Notes: generated by a model not told the origin, from the letters alone. DNA of 64,000 nt from Paenibacillus plantarum (GCF_013141695.1 NZ_WHNY01000067.1:689512-753511), one strand, 5' to 3'. Positions 41,611 through 52,682 are shown, counted from the stretch's first letter. Program-made: numbers and translations.

Positions 41611-44600
41611 ATGAAAGAAAAATATACAATGCAAGCAATGGTTTCGATGCTGATAATAATTGTACTACTTGCTGGTATACTGCCAGGGGGAAATTCCTAC
41701 GCAAGTTATTTACCTTCAATAGATATGCCATCAGATGTTAGAAATAATAATAACACTACTTTTGTAAGGCAAGTAACTAATAACATTGATAAAGAAATAA
41801 AAATTGATAGCAACCGTGGTATCAACCCAGCAGAAATGTCTCTAGTAGACCCGAATACGGAAGAAGTAATAACTAGCAGAAATTCAAGAGTTAATGAGAT
41901 AGTTGGGAAACGAGAAAAAAATAGTAAAGTTTTTATTGATAGTACTGGAAAGGAAAGTGTGGTCTCCTCTGTATATTCTCTGCATTACAATGAGGGAGGT
42001 AAATGGGCTAATATTGATACTCGATTAATTGAAGACCGATCCAATAAAAGATATACGCATAAAATGAAGGCAAATAATTTTGAAGTTGATGTTAGCGACA
42101 AAGCAAGAGAGCAACGCGTTACATTTTCTGTTAAAGAAAATTCAATTACTTACCAAGCTAAAAATATGAACAGCGTAACAGGACAGGTATATGGAAATTC
42201 AATTATCTATAGAGATGCTTGGACAAGTACTGATATGTTGTATCAAATTGAAAATGATCAAATGAAATTGGAATTACTCCTTAAGGATAAAAAGGCTCCA
42301 AAGGAATTTCAGTTTGATGTAGAAATGACAGAGCTGAAATATAAGCTAAATGTGGATGGTTCTATTCTATTTTTCGATGACAACAATCAGTTGCAATTTA
42401 AGATTCCAAGTCCTTGGGTGAAAGATTCTTCCAGTGAAGTATTGAGACACGACAAATTGCGAGTTGAAGTTAAAGAAAATCACAATACTATTACTATTAG
42501 TTACATTTTGGATGACAGTAACTTGCAATATCCTGTGGTCATTGACCCTACAACAAGAGTGGTGCTTCCTGTTAAACCGATGATCTCGATAGGATATGAT
42601 TACATGTTGGCAGTAAGAGATGATGCCACAATATGGGGATGGGGTTATAACGATGATACATTTTTAGATCAATCCAACTCACCTACTCCCATATTATCTC
42701 CTATTCAGTTAAACATTTTGCCTGAATTAACTTGGGTAAGCCAAGTAGCGGCGGGTGCAAATCATAGCGTTGCACTAAGACAGGATGGAACGGTATGGGC
42801 ATGGGGATACGATGTTTTTTGTCAAATTGGAACTCGAGATGAATGGGGACAGATCCAAGGCTTAACGGACATTGTTGAAATATCCACAAAAGGTAATTAT
42901 AACTTAGCAGTCAAGGATGACGGAACGGTGTGGGAATGGGGGTATAACTTCGAGGATATTGGTACATGTGATCCAACCCAAGTGAATAACTTATCCGGAA
43001 TAGTTTCAGTATCAGCGGGATGGAACCACTCACTAGCAGTTAAGAATGATGGGTCTTTGTGGGCATGGGGCCATAACACTTATGGACAGTTAGGAGATGG
43101 CACAACTACCACCCGTCTGACACCCGTACAAATAATAGCTAGTGGTATACTTTCAGCAGCAGCAGGCTATAATCATTCAGTTGCAGCTATAACGAGTGGA
43201 GGGGTTCTTACATGGGGGGATAACAGTTTCGGTCAACTAGGAGATGGTACAAAAATCGGTAAATTACGGCCGATCGAGGTTAAATTTAATGGTTATTATA
43301 ATAATTATGGCCCCAAAGTACAAGTTGCAGCAGGAGACAATCACACCTTAGCTGCGTTTAATGAGGATGGGGAAGTATTCTCGTGGGGGGCAAACAATAA
43401 ACATCAACTCGGCAACAGTCTCAATCAAGATTATCAGCTTTCTCCAATGGAATTGGATGAAACTATATACAACGGATATCTGACAGCAGGAGTTGATAAT
43501 AGTGCTTATGTCAAATGGGGATGGCCATATAATAATTATGTGGTTAGTGGAAGCAATGAACAAGGCCAACTTGCGAACGGAACAACAGAAGAGACTTGGG
43601 AATGGAACTTAATAACATTTCCTAATTATCAACCCAACGTCCCGATAGATACAATCAATCCTACAAGTCCAGCTAACTTGAGATTGGATAGCTCGCCTAC
43701 TGAGATTATCCTTAATTGGACACCTTCACGCGATAATGTGAAGGTAGTTAAGTACGAAATCTACAAGAATGGGAACCTGGCTGGTAGTGTGAATGGAGAG
43801 ACAACCACATTTAGAATTGCTGGATTGGATGGAGGTGTCCAGTACACTTTTTCTGTTAAAGCCTTTGATGCAATAGGGAACCAATCACTTGAGAGCGAAC
43901 ACGTCTCAGGAGAATTAAGTCCCCACTTGCCAATCAAACCAATGATTACTAGTACAACAACAGGTTCAACTTTTGCTATTAAGAAAGATGGGACGCTGTG
44001 GGCTTGGGGGAAAAACACGCTTGGAATACTAGGGGATGGTACTACAACAGACCGAAAAGAGCCTGTACAAGTAAAGAATTTAACAGGTATAAGTCAAGTA
44101 TCCGCAGGAGATAAACATATCATTGCATTAAAAAACGATGGAACAGTCTGGGCCTGGGGTAAAAATGACTATTGCCAATTGGGTAACTCAAATTGTAGCT
44201 TAGGTCAACTTATACCTGTGCAAATACCAAATCTTAATGGTGTCGTTTCGATTAGTGCAAGAGGATTGCATTCGATAGCTGTAAAGAGTGATGGTACTGT
44301 TTGGACTTGGGGAATAGATTATAGAAAAGATGATTACGAGTTTCAGTATATGAAACAATCATCTCCCACCCAGGTTCCTCAATTATCTGGTGTAGTTGAA
44401 GCTTCGGCAGGTGGTTTAGATTTCAAAGTACTCAAAAATAATGGAACAGTTTGGATTTGGGGAGCCGATATTAGTATACTACCTATTCTTGTAAACGGTT
44501 TAGATGGTATTGTGGCTCTGGCGGGAGATGATTCTTATTATGCTTTTGCTATAAAAAGTGATGGAACATTATGGAAATTTAAGAGACTCAGTTCAACTCA

Positions 44601-45354
44601 AGGTTTCCAAACAGTTCAAGTAGTAGGTTTAAACGACATTGTTTCTGCACATATTGGCCAAAGTAGTTCGCTAGCTGTGAGTCGAGATGGTTCGATTTGG
44701 TCATGGGGAACTAATGCTTATGGTGAATTGGGGAATGGAACCCAAAGCGATCATCTAAAACCAGTTAAAATTACAAGCGCAAACTCAGCTTTTTATATAG
44801 GAGTTAACAAATCCTACACATACAGCAGTTATGCCGTTGATGAAAATGGTCAGTACTATGCTTGGGGGAGAAATACAGAAGGTCAATTAGGAAATGGTAC
44901 ACTAATAAACTCATCATATCCGATTATGGTAATTGGTCCAAATGTAAATCCTCAAGATATCCAAGCTCCTTCAGCTCCATCCAATCTAACGTTGATTACG
45001 AATGGATTATTTAATGTAGACCTATATTGGACGAATTCTATAGATAATGTTGGAGTCGCTGAATATTATATATACGACGAAGACACGCTTATTGCAGTAG
45101 TTGATGCTACTAAAACCACTTATTCGGCAAGAGATTTAATAGGAAATGCAACACATACGTTTACAGTAGTAGCAAAAGACAGTTCAGGTAATTTCTCGAC
45201 CGCTAGCAATTCGATATCTAAAAGGATCCCATTACATCTCCGATACTACTATGATGTTTCGGGAAGAATAGATTATATAAAGTTAAATACAGGGAAAATT
45301 CTAAAGTATAACTATGATGCTAATGGAAATTTACTAAATATTCAAAATCAATAG
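41611..45354 (+). CDS. Secreted RCC1-repeat/fibronectin III protein with YD tail
   Basis: 1247 residues. Signal peptide about residues 1-33 (MLIIIVLLAGILPGGNSYAS). A 290-residue N-terminal region resembles the part found before RHS repeats (VYSLHYNEGGKWANIDTRLI). Then RCC1 repeats (about 315-685 and 775-1110; recurring VAAGANHSVALRQDGTVWAW-type units), each followed by a fibronectin III domain (about 688-770 and 1121-1205). The last 35 residues are a YD motif (YYYDVSGRIDY, LKYNYDANGNLL). Likely a secreted or wall-associated adhesin or filament partner of the RHS protein encoded next. Confidence 0.85.
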   Translation: MKEKYTMQAMVSMLIIIVLLAGILPGGNSYASYLPSIDMPSDVRNNNNTTFVRQVTNNIDKEIKIDSNRGINPAEMSLVDPNTEEVITSRNSRVNEIVGKREKNSKVFIDSTGKESVVSSVYSLHYNEGGKWANIDTRLIEDRSNKRYTHKMKANNFEVDVSDKAREQRVTFSVKENSITYQAKNMNSVTGQVYGNSIIYRDAWTSTDMLYQIENDQMKLELLLKDKKAPKEFQFDVEMTELKYKLNVDGSILFFDDNNQLQFKIPSPWVKDSSSEVLRHDKLRVEVKENHNTITISYILDDSNLQYPVVIDPTTRVVLPVKPMISIGYDYMLAVRDDATIWGWGYNDDTFLDQSNSPTPILSPIQLNILPELTWVSQVAAGANHSVALRQDGTVWAWGYDVFCQIGTRDEWGQIQGLTDIVEISTKGNYNLAVKDDGTVWEWGYNFEDIGTCDPTQVNNLSGIVSVSAGWNHSLAVKNDGSLWAWGHNTYGQLGDGTTTTRLTPVQIIASGILSAAAGYNHSVAAITSGGVLTWGDNSFGQLGDGTKIGKLRPIEVKFNGYYNNYGPKVQVAAGDNHTLAAFNEDGEVFSWGANNKHQLGNSLNQDYQLSPMELDETIYNGYLTAGVDNSAYVKWGWPYNNYVVSGSNEQGQLANGTTEETWEWNLITFPNYQPNVPIDTINPTSPANLRLDSSPTEIILNWTPSRDNVKVVKYEIYKNGNLAGSVNGETTTFRIAGLDGGVQYTFSVKAFDAIGNQSLESEHVSGELSPHLPIKPMITSTTTGSTFAIKKDGTLWAWGKNTLGILGDGTTTDRKEPVQVKNLTGISQVSAGDKHIIALKNDGTVWAWGKNDYCQLGNSNCSLGQLIPVQIPNLNGVVSISARGLHSIAVKSDGTVWTWGIDYRKDDYEFQYMKQSSPTQVPQLSGVVEASAGGLDFKVLKNNGTVWIWGADISILPILVNGLDGIVALAGDDSYYAFAIKSDGTLWKFKRLSSTQGFQTVQVVGLNDIVSAHIGQSSSLAVSRDGSIWSWGTNAYGELGNGTQSDHLKPVKITSANSAFYIGVNKSYTYSSYAVDENGQYYAWGRNTEGQLGNGTLINSSYPIMVIGPNVNPQDIQAPSAPSNLTLITNGLFNVDLYWTNSIDNVGVAEYYIYDEDTLIAVVDATKTTYSARDLIGNATHTFTVVAKDSSGNFSTASNSISKRIPLHLRYYYDVSGRIDYIKLNTGKILKYNYDANGNLLNIQNQ

Positions 45355-45621
45355 AGAAAGAGTTACTATGCAAAATATACGATTTGAAGGAGAAGTTCAA
45401 TAAATAGGTACACAGGATGTGTAGATGGAATTATGAAAACCCTACGATTAAGTTGTGCGTGTTCTTTCTATGATGAATGAAAGATAGCTAAGTAAAGGGT
45501 TAAAATCTAACACAATCTGTCGTATAACTACAACGCACACGGAAGACTGAAATCAATCACAAATTAAATACATTAAGAATTTCCTGAGACTTTATAAAGA
45601 ATAGAAGAGAGATGAGAATGA

Positions 45622-48600
45622 ATGAAGAAACGAATTATTGCGGTTCTATTATCAATTGTATGCTTGTTTAACAGTTTCGGTATTTCTGTATCTGCAAACG
45701 AACGTGACTTGGATAGCGAATTATCCCCGATAATTCAGCCACTGAACAAGAAAGAAATAAAGTCAAATGAGGAACTGATAAAGATCTGGGACGAAGCAAC
45801 TAAACTAAAAGGTGAATCAGCTATCGACCAACCTATAAAAGTGAACCCAATATATGAGGATTTTTGGGATGCTCAGAATACAGTCAATCCCAAATTTAAA
45901 GGATCAGAAAAAGAGATTGCAGAACAATCAAAGCTATTTAGTCGTTATATTGAAATAGGTCGTGGCGAAGATTTAGATTTGCTGGGAGCAGAGAAATTAC
46001 GACTTGAACGCGCTAGACTTGATAAGGAGCGCCAGATTAAAAGTGATCTTGAAGCGCTAAAGGAGGATTATACAAAGCTTACAATTGATGATCTTGTGAC
46101 CGAGTTCGGTGTTGAGACGACTTGGGTGGGGAAGCAACTAGACAAAGGGTTTACATTACCAAGTTTATTTACTTTATTATGGGAAGCTCCCAAGCAAGAT
46201 TCTTCCAGTGGGAAAATATCAAAGACAGGAATAGCTGAAATTGAAAGTAAAGAGAAGCCTAAAGAGTCATTAAATATTTCTCAGACTAAAGAACTTAAAA
46301 AGGGTAGAGAGTCTGAGTTAATGACTACTGAAGATGAGGTCTCAGTTCCAAATATTGAATATGAAGCCCTGGATATTAGAACAATTAAAGAGGGAACTCC
46401 AGTTACGGATGAAAATGCTAATACGCTTAAAGTAAAAACTGAGGCAGTTAACTTATCTGTTCCTGAACCAAAAACTATTGAAATTCCTACAATGAAAAAC
46501 AGTAAGGCACCATATGAAATTAGTTTACATGGAGAGAATGTTTCATTACTCACCGGGGGATTATCCGTTGCAGAATCCGATCTAACACTACCAGGCAGAA
46601 ATGGGTTATCATTCACCCTTCAACGTACGTATGATTCTAATAATGCTCAGAAATATGATATGGACGTAGGTTATTCATATTCATATGGTTATTACTTTGA
46701 TTACCTATCTAAAATTAGAACTAGAGATGTTTATTTTAGCGTTACGCAAACATACAATGTATCCGTCGACAAGTATCTTTGCGTCAATGGAGTAAAAACG
46801 GGTGGTGTTGTATGGACAGGTTCAACAGGTTCTTATGAGGTTTACACACAGTCCCCAATTTACTCAAGGGCAGCAGCTGATCAAACATCCCTAAATCCTC
46901 CAGGGAAATCAAATGTGGTTGCACATGGATGTGGCACATATGGAGATCCTTCTAATTATATTTATGAATACAGATATACTCCAATCGGAATTGGAACAAT
47001 TAATGTGAGCTACCAACCTTGGACATCCTATTCTACGCAGTTACAGTCTTCTGATATTTTTGGGAGTTTTTGGGATGCATCCGATGATCAAGCTAAATTG
47101 AATAGAGGGGATTATAACTCTAGCGGGACCCGCGGATCTTATACTGGAGGTCATTATGAATACGAATTAGTTTACACTAGTTTATCGGATATTTACAGTA
47201 TTGTGACTAGTCAAACGAATTATAATCAAGTGAAAAATGATCTAATAGATAATAAATTCCCAATTGGTAAGGGATGGCGCTGGAATATTCCTTACATAAA
47301 ATTCGAGAATGGGAAGAAATATATTAGCATTCAAGATGGTATGTATGAAGTAAGTGGGACATCTTTACTCAATTATCCGTGGTCAGATTTAAGCTTTCAA
47401 ACTGATGCATCTGTTTCTTACAGTGGCAGACAATCTGTATATAAATTGTCTTCTGTGTTTGGGATGGATCAATTTTTTGATGCTCAAGGAAATATTATTC
47501 AAATTCGTGATAATTATAATAATACTATTCAGTTTGCGTATAGCAATAATAGCACATATGGTACTGTACTCAGTTCGATTACAGACGTATTGGGTAATAC
47601 GCTCTCAATTAGTTATACTGGATCCCAGGTAATTGTTACACAAGGAAATCGAACAGTTTTATATAATAAAACTACATTAGACGGCAAAGAAGTTCTAAGC
47701 AGTGTAATTGATCCTATGGGTCGAACAACCACATATGACTATACGGTAAAGTCTGCAAACTTTAATCTAACAGGTTCAAATCCAGTAAGTAATCCCTATT
47801 ACTTATTAGACGAAGTTATTCATCCAACTGGTGCTAAGAGTGCATTTTCGTATGAGACTAACCCTGTATCACGCTGGATCGGCAATAATCAATATAATCA
47901 GGCGTACCGGTTGAGTTCGAGAGAAGACATCCAAGTGAATACAGATTTAAGCACAAATGTATTTAATCATTCATCATTTGTGTATACGGGAGATATGGCC
48001 AGCTCTTTTGCTGGAGAATACACATTTTCAACAACATTGTTTGATGGAATGTTAGAGACAAAAACATCTTACGAGAAAGATTATATTGATAATGCACAAG
48101 GATCTATGTACTACAATAAGCAAACACGAACAACAAATAACACTATAACTCATGTTAGTGATATGAGCTACGATACTCTGAAGCGTAGAACAAATCCTAT
48201 TTCAACTTCTTCTTTTATGAAGAACGAATTAACTGGCCAGACGACTGTACCAGTTACAAATACAGTAAGCTACGATGATTATAAAAATATTACTAGTCTA
48301 AAGAACCCATTTAACCTCACGAGTACATACTTATTTGATAATGGAACAAAACGTCTTATTTCTTCTACAGAACCTATAGATGGAAGTCAAGTGCTATATA
48401 CCGAGATTACATCCCGTAATTCTAAAGGGGATATCACAGAAATTAGAGTAAGGGAATCTTCGGCAAACGGTGGCATCCTTCAGAACACACAATATATTTA
48501 TGATGACTATGGAAATATGACCATGATTAGACAATTAGATACTGATCATAATCGGGAAACTCAAATCGAGTATAGTGAAGCTTACAATTATGGATATCCA

Positions 48601-51390
48601 ACGAAGATTACTCGACCATATACTCAATTAAAAGCACCCAATTATACATGGAATACAGGTATTGCAAAGACTCAAATTATTGAAGGCGTATATAATTTGG
48701 CAACAGGTCAAATTGAAGAGTATAAAGACGGAAATGGCAAGACAACCACCTTTGCATATGATAAATTAGGACGTTTAACGAAACAAACAAATCCAGATGG
48801 AACGAATGTAGAAAAAACATTTAATGACTTAAGTAATGAGTCTACTATAGAAGATGAAATGCATCGCAAGACATATGTAAAGTGGAATTCACTTGGCTGG
48901 GAAGTTGAGCAAGGAATTTTAAATGGTACAGCTAAGCAGATGAAAAGCAAAATGGAGTACGATAACAAGGGGCGAGTAGACTTTGTTAGAGATGCAAATC
49001 ATGTTCAAACAAATTTTACTTACGATGATTGGGATAGGAAGTTTAAAACGTATATAAGTGGTAGTCCTATTCTCACTGAGATGAATTATGATGATATTCT
49101 ATTTACTAATACAGTGACTTCAAAATCATCAGTGACTACAGTTCAAGATGATGTAACTCGAGAGATTTCAGATAGTTTTGGACGAATCATTCGAAGAGAG
49201 CAAAAAATAAATGGTCTCTTTGAAGTGATTTGGAGAGGGTTTTACGATAATGCTAATCGCCTTACTCAAAACTTGGATGGCGAGAATAATCTCACAGATT
49301 ACGAGTATGACACATTAGGTCGTTTAATCCGGGTTAAAGGCGCAGATAACAGTGTATATAAGTATTCATACAACCGCGCAGGGATGCAAACTAGTGTGAC
49401 ATACCCTTTAAATTTAGGAACTTCACCAACTAGTTTTAAATATTACGATGAATTAGGTCAACTTGTAAAAACAGTCGATCCAAAACTGAAAAGTGAATAC
49501 TTGATGTATGACAATAATGGCAATAAAACGAATTATGTAGATAGGAAAGGTCAGCAGTATACTTATACGTATAACAGTCGTAATTTTCTTATGAAGAAGT
49601 CAAGTCCTACTGATTTTATCTCCTATATGTATAATGATGATGGGACAAGGTCTAGTATGACTGACAATGGTGATCGAACCACTTCGTATGAGTATAACAC
49701 TGTAACAGGTACTCTCGATAAAGTTATCTACCCTGATGATAGGAGTTTGATTTATCAATATAATGATATAAGTCAGCGCGAAGAAATGAAAATGCCATTT
49801 CTAGATACAGTAAATTATTCATATGACAATCAGAATCAGCTTGAAAACATTAGCTGGAACCAGAACGAAATTTCGTCTTTTACCTATAATGGCAAGGGGC
49901 AGAAACACGAATTAACATTATCTAATGGGTTGAAATCTACATATCTAATTGAAAATAACCGACTCAATAATGTGAAGAATACGCATTTGAATAGTACGTT
50001 AAGCGATTATTCATATACGTATGACCTGAATGGAAATGCACTTACAAGATTACAGTCAACGAATGGACAATGGGTTAATGATGTTTTCACTTATGATGAG
50101 ATGAATCGAATAAAAACAGCATCGCCTTCTAATGAATTATATAGTTATGATGAGAGAGGCAACTTAGAAACCTTGACTTCTGAACATTCTAAAGAAGTTG
50201 GTAATACTTCAAGTTATGCCTATGATTCATGGAATCGTTTGAAAAAAATAACTAAAGCCGATGGCAGCGAGATCTCATATCTCTATAATGGAGATGATTT
50301 ACTAACAGAACGAACAGAGGCAGGAGTGACTACTCGGTTTTACTATGATGATCAAGAAATGATAGCAGAGGGTATCGTTCTAGGCGATGGCAACACTCGA
50401 GAAAAAGTTAGTTACGTGCATGCAGGCGGGCCGTTAATGTTAGAAGATGCTGATGGTGTAAAAGGATTTTATTCAAAAAATATTCATGGCGATATTGTAG
50501 GAGTTTATGGTCAGAATGGGGAACCGCTGAACAAGTATGACTATGATATTTGGGGAAATCCCATAGATACACAAGAAACCGTGAAGCAACCATTTCGCTA
50601 CAGCGGCGAGTATTGGGATGAAAGCACGGGTCTTCAATACCTGAGGGCTAGATGGTATGATCCAAGTGTAGGACGATTTATTAATGAGGATACGTATGAG
50701 GGGGATATTACGAATCCGCTAACGTTGAATCTTTATACGTATGTGGGAAATAATCCATTGACAAACTGGGATCCGACTGGTCATGCCACCAATGAACAAT
50801 TAAATAATGCATTATTAAGATATGTTAGTGACGGCAATACAGGAAAAGTGGTGAATTCAATTCTGTATGGAATGGGTAATAGTGATCAAGCAAGATACCT
50901 TGCTTTTCACCAAATTACACAAGTTATCGCGGGAGCGGAAATCCATAAACTATATGGAACTAATTTAACTTTAGAGTTCAATTTACAACAAAAACAATGG
51001 TTGGGTGAAACCATAAATTGGTATGTCGATATTGTTTCTGGTGATAACCAAATATGGGAAGTAAAGCCTCTTAGAGAGACAGATATGAGAAGAGGAGTGG
51101 ATGGTTACATGCAAGATGCAGAGTTGCAATTGAGAAGGTATCAATCATTAAATAGTGATTTTGTTAGAGGAGCGATGCTTAACAGGATTGAGGGAATTTC
51201 AATTGTAAAAGATCTAAAAATGGATATTGAATTTACGGATTTAGGTAAAATACAATATGAGTTTTCTGTTGGAAATAGTGCTTATACAACGAGTGAAGCA
51301 GAGGATTATGTTGAAGTGTACGGTAATTACCCAATTAATATTCCAGATGTAGTTAAAGACATAATCACAAAATCAGGTAAGAAAAAGTGA
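45622..51390 (+). CDS. RHS/YD-repeat polymorphic toxin with nuclease-like tip
   Basis: 1922 residues. Signal peptide about 1-25; linker to about 290; DUF6531-like start of the cage (LSVAESDLTLPGRNGLSFTL, about 315-335); many YD repeats; then the RHS core ending GLQYLRARWYDPSVGRF...NNPLTNWDPTGH (about 1660-1721). The variable 201-residue tip contains YVDIV (Asp1803) and IWEVKP (Glu1813, Lys1815), the D...E-x-K core of a PD-(D/E)XK nuclease toxin. RHS shells enclose and deliver the tip into rival cells. The lipoprotein gene just downstream is the likely immunity partner. Confidence 0.88.
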   Translation: MKKRIIAVLLSIVCLFNSFGISVSANERDLDSELSPIIQPLNKKEIKSNEELIKIWDEATKLKGESAIDQPIKVNPIYEDFWDAQNTVNPKFKGSEKEIAEQSKLFSRYIEIGRGEDLDLLGAEKLRLERARLDKERQIKSDLEALKEDYTKLTIDDLVTEFGVETTWVGKQLDKGFTLPSLFTLLWEAPKQDSSSGKISKTGIAEIESKEKPKESLNISQTKELKKGRESELMTTEDEVSVPNIEYEALDIRTIKEGTPVTDENANTLKVKTEAVNLSVPEPKTIEIPTMKNSKAPYEISLHGENVSLLTGGLSVAESDLTLPGRNGLSFTLQRTYDSNNAQKYDMDVGYSYSYGYYFDYLSKIRTRDVYFSVTQTYNVSVDKYLCVNGVKTGGVVWTGSTGSYEVYTQSPIYSRAAADQTSLNPPGKSNVVAHGCGTYGDPSNYIYEYRYTPIGIGTINVSYQPWTSYSTQLQSSDIFGSFWDASDDQAKLNRGDYNSSGTRGSYTGGHYEYELVYTSLSDIYSIVTSQTNYNQVKNDLIDNKFPIGKGWRWNIPYIKFENGKKYISIQDGMYEVSGTSLLNYPWSDLSFQTDASVSYSGRQSVYKLSSVFGMDQFFDAQGNIIQIRDNYNNTIQFAYSNNSTYGTVLSSITDVLGNTLSISYTGSQVIVTQGNRTVLYNKTTLDGKEVLSSVIDPMGRTTTYDYTVKSANFNLTGSNPVSNPYYLLDEVIHPTGAKSAFSYETNPVSRWIGNNQYNQAYRLSSREDIQVNTDLSTNVFNHSSFVYTGDMASSFAGEYTFSTTLFDGMLETKTSYEKDYIDNAQGSMYYNKQTRTTNNTITHVSDMSYDTLKRRTNPISTSSFMKNELTGQTTVPVTNTVSYDDYKNITSLKNPFNLTSTYLFDNGTKRLISSTEPIDGSQVLYTEITSRNSKGDITEIRVRESSANGGILQNTQYIYDDYGNMTMIRQLDTDHNRETQIEYSEAYNYGYPTKITRPYTQLKAPNYTWNTGIAKTQIIEGVYNLATGQIEEYKDGNGKTTTFAYDKLGRLTKQTNPDGTNVEKTFNDLSNESTIEDEMHRKTYVKWNSLGWEVEQGILNGTAKQMKSKMEYDNKGRVDFVRDANHVQTNFTYDDWDRKFKTYISGSPILTEMNYDDILFTNTVTSKSSVTTVQDDVTREISDSFGRIIRREQKINGLFEVIWRGFYDNANRLTQNLDGENNLTDYEYDTLGRLIRVKGADNSVYKYSYNRAGMQTSVTYPLNLGTSPTSFKYYDELGQLVKTVDPKLKSEYLMYDNNGNKTNYVDRKGQQYTYTYNSRNFLMKKSSPTDFISYMYNDDGTRSSMTDNGDRTTSYEYNTVTGTLDKVIYPDDRSLIYQYNDISQREEMKMPFLDTVNYSYDNQNQLENISWNQNEISSFTYNGKGQKHELTLSNGLKSTYLIENNRLNNVKNTHLNSTLSDYSYTYDLNGNALTRLQSTNGQWVNDVFTYDEMNRIKTASPSNELYSYDERGNLETLTSEHSKEVGNTSSYAYDSWNRLKKITKADGSEISYLYNGDDLLTERTEAGVTTRFYYDDQEMIAEGIVLGDGNTREKVSYVHAGGPLMLEDADGVKGFYSKNIHGDIVGVYGQNGEPLNKYDYDIWGNPIDTQETVKQPFRYSGEYWDESTGLQYLRARWYDPSVGRFINEDTYEGDITNPLTLNLYTYVGNNPLTNWDPTGHATNEQLNNALLRYVSDGNTGKVVNSILYGMGNSDQARYLAFHQITQVIAGAEIHKLYGTNLTLEFNLQQKQWLGETINWYVDIVSGDNQIWEVKPLRETDMRRGVDGYMQDAELQLRRYQSLNSDFVRGAMLNRIEGISIVKDLKMDIEFTDLGKIQYEFSVGNSAYTTSEAEDYVEVYGNYPINIPDVVKDIITKSGKKK

Positions 51391-51399
51391 GGACTCAAT

Positions 51400-51786
51400 A
51401 TGATACGTTTAGTGTATGTGTTTTTATTGATTTTGACGCTGACTGTATCTGGATGTTCAATGAAGGAGGATTCAACAATGAGGGTGAAAAAAAGCGAATT
51501 TAAGAAGGTTTCACTTGAAATTGTTCAGGTTTTTGAATTAAGTATTGAATATGTGGGATTTCCATTCTCCGAAAGGGAGAAAATTAATGCATTTTATGAG
51601 AGCAAGTTTGATGAGGATGGAGAACGAATAAAAAAACGTATTATGAATGTGGAATACGATTTTTTTGGCGGTACAAACTTTAAAGATAGTAACGATCCCC
51701 AAAATAGGGTACTATTTGAGAAACTATCCTCAGAGTTGGAAGGTATTAAAGAAGAACTAGGAAACTATCCTCAGAAGAGGAAATAG
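51400..51786 (+). CDS. Putative immunity lipoprotein for the RHS tip
   Basis: 128 residues, 9 nt after the RHS stop. Lipobox VSGC (Cys19), then a helical, charged domain (VKKSEFKKVSLEIVQVFELS). The position directly behind a variable toxin tip is that of immunity genes. Anchoring outside the membrane is unusual for immunity to a nuclease and might mean it blocks entry. No family recognised. Confidence 0.6.
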   Translation: MIRLVYVFLLILTLTVSGCSMKEDSTMRVKKSEFKKVSLEIVQVFELSIEYVGFPFSEREKINAFYESKFDEDGERIKKRIMNVEYDFFGGTNFKDSNDPQNRVLFEKLSSELEGIKEELGNYPQKRK

Positions 51787-51826
51787 TTAAAGAGAGTAAG
51801 GCAGTAAACCTAAATGAGTGTTCTAA

Positions 51827-51920
51827 CCACCTTGCGACTACCATCGTAGGGTGGTTTTCTTTTTTGTCCGCCGCTGTATCGCTAACAACACAAATAACCG
51901 CTCAGAGAGTATGATCGGCG
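51827..51920 (+). repeat. Direct repeat with terminator, copy 1
   Basis: AACCACC and GGTGGTT form a terminator stem followed by TTCTTTTTTG. The 94-bp block (to GATCGGCG) recurs at 52802-52896 with about 90% identity. It ends the RHS-immunity unit. Confidence 0.8.
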
Positions 51921-51958
51921 ACAACTCAAGAATGAAATTGAAGCCCAACTATGAAGAC

Positions 51959-52165
51959 TTATTCATCATCCCTATTTACTAAATCCATAATTTCACGAAT
52001 ATCAGTTATATCAAGCGATTCAGCGATTTGCTCAATGTGCTGAAAGTTAATGTTTTGCCGTTTGGCGTTAGATAATTCACTTAGGGCAGCATGCCGTATG
52101 TCAGTTAATCGAGAAAGCTCACGCAAAGGGATGCCGTGTTTCTTTATTAAAACAGGTATTTTGAG
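51959..52165 (-). pseudogene. XRE-type regulator, 5'-truncated
   Basis: Minus-strand frame IKKHGIPLRELSRLTDIRHA, ALSELSNAKRQNINFQHIEQ, DIREIMDLVNRDDE: a compact Cro/C1 helix-turn-helix protein of the YozG type. No start codon is present; the 5' end joins the toxin fragment that begins near 52165. Confidence 0.6.
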
Positions 52166-52170
52166 GAAAA

Positions 52171-52368
52171 GTAACTAATTATAAGACATATTACACTCAG
52201 TACAGTCCAACAAACCCAAATACATTTTTTTACCGTGGATTACGTTATGATGGTATTGGAGACAGTCATTATAACAAAGTTACAGGTATGGATATTGCTA
52301 CACCGCATTTTAATGACCCAACAGCTCCAGGTAAAGTAAGACCAGCAGAGCCGTGGGAGATACCTTAA
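52171..52368 (+). pseudogene. Displaced toxin C-terminal fragment
   Basis: Frame without start: YSPTNPNTFFYRGLRYDGIG, DSHYNKVTGMDIATPHFND, GKVRPAEPWEIP, stop at 52366. The final G-x-VRPAEPWEIP form is usual at the very end of RHS/polymorphic toxin tips. It lies 14 nt before the Imm53 gene, so the two are a displaced (orphan) toxin-immunity module. Confidence 0.6.
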
Positions 52369-52382
52369 AGGAGGATTTATAG

Positions 52383-52682
52383 ATGAATGTATTAAAATGG
52401 TTGGAAAACTGGTATATAGGTAATTGTGATGGAGATTGGGAGCATGGTTACGGAGTTAAAATTACAACTCTTGATAACCCAGGATGGGCAATTGACATCA
52501 GAGTGGAAGATACAGAACTAGAGGATAGCATGTTCGATAACTTGATTATCGAACGATCTGAAACTGATTGGGTTCACTGTAAAGTTATTGATAATGTATT
52601 TAAGGGGAGAGGCGGAAGTAATAACTTAGAAGAAATGATTATTATTTTTCAAAAATGGCATGACTCAAGAGAAAACAATTGA
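52383..52682 (+). CDS. Imm53-family immunity protein
   Basis: 99 residues from ATG 52383 behind AAAGGAGG. VLKWLENWYIGNCDGDWEHG, TTLDNPGWAIDIRVEDTELE and IERSETDWVHCKV are Imm53 landmarks. Imm53 proteins neutralise polymorphic toxin tips. It follows a toxin fragment and precedes the second copy of the 95-bp repeat; a decayed relative is at 16440. Confidence 0.8.
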   Translation: MNVLKWLENWYIGNCDGDWEHGYGVKITTLDNPGWAIDIRVEDTELEDSMFDNLIIERSETDWVHCKVIDNVFKGRGGSNNLEEMIIIFQKWHDSRENN

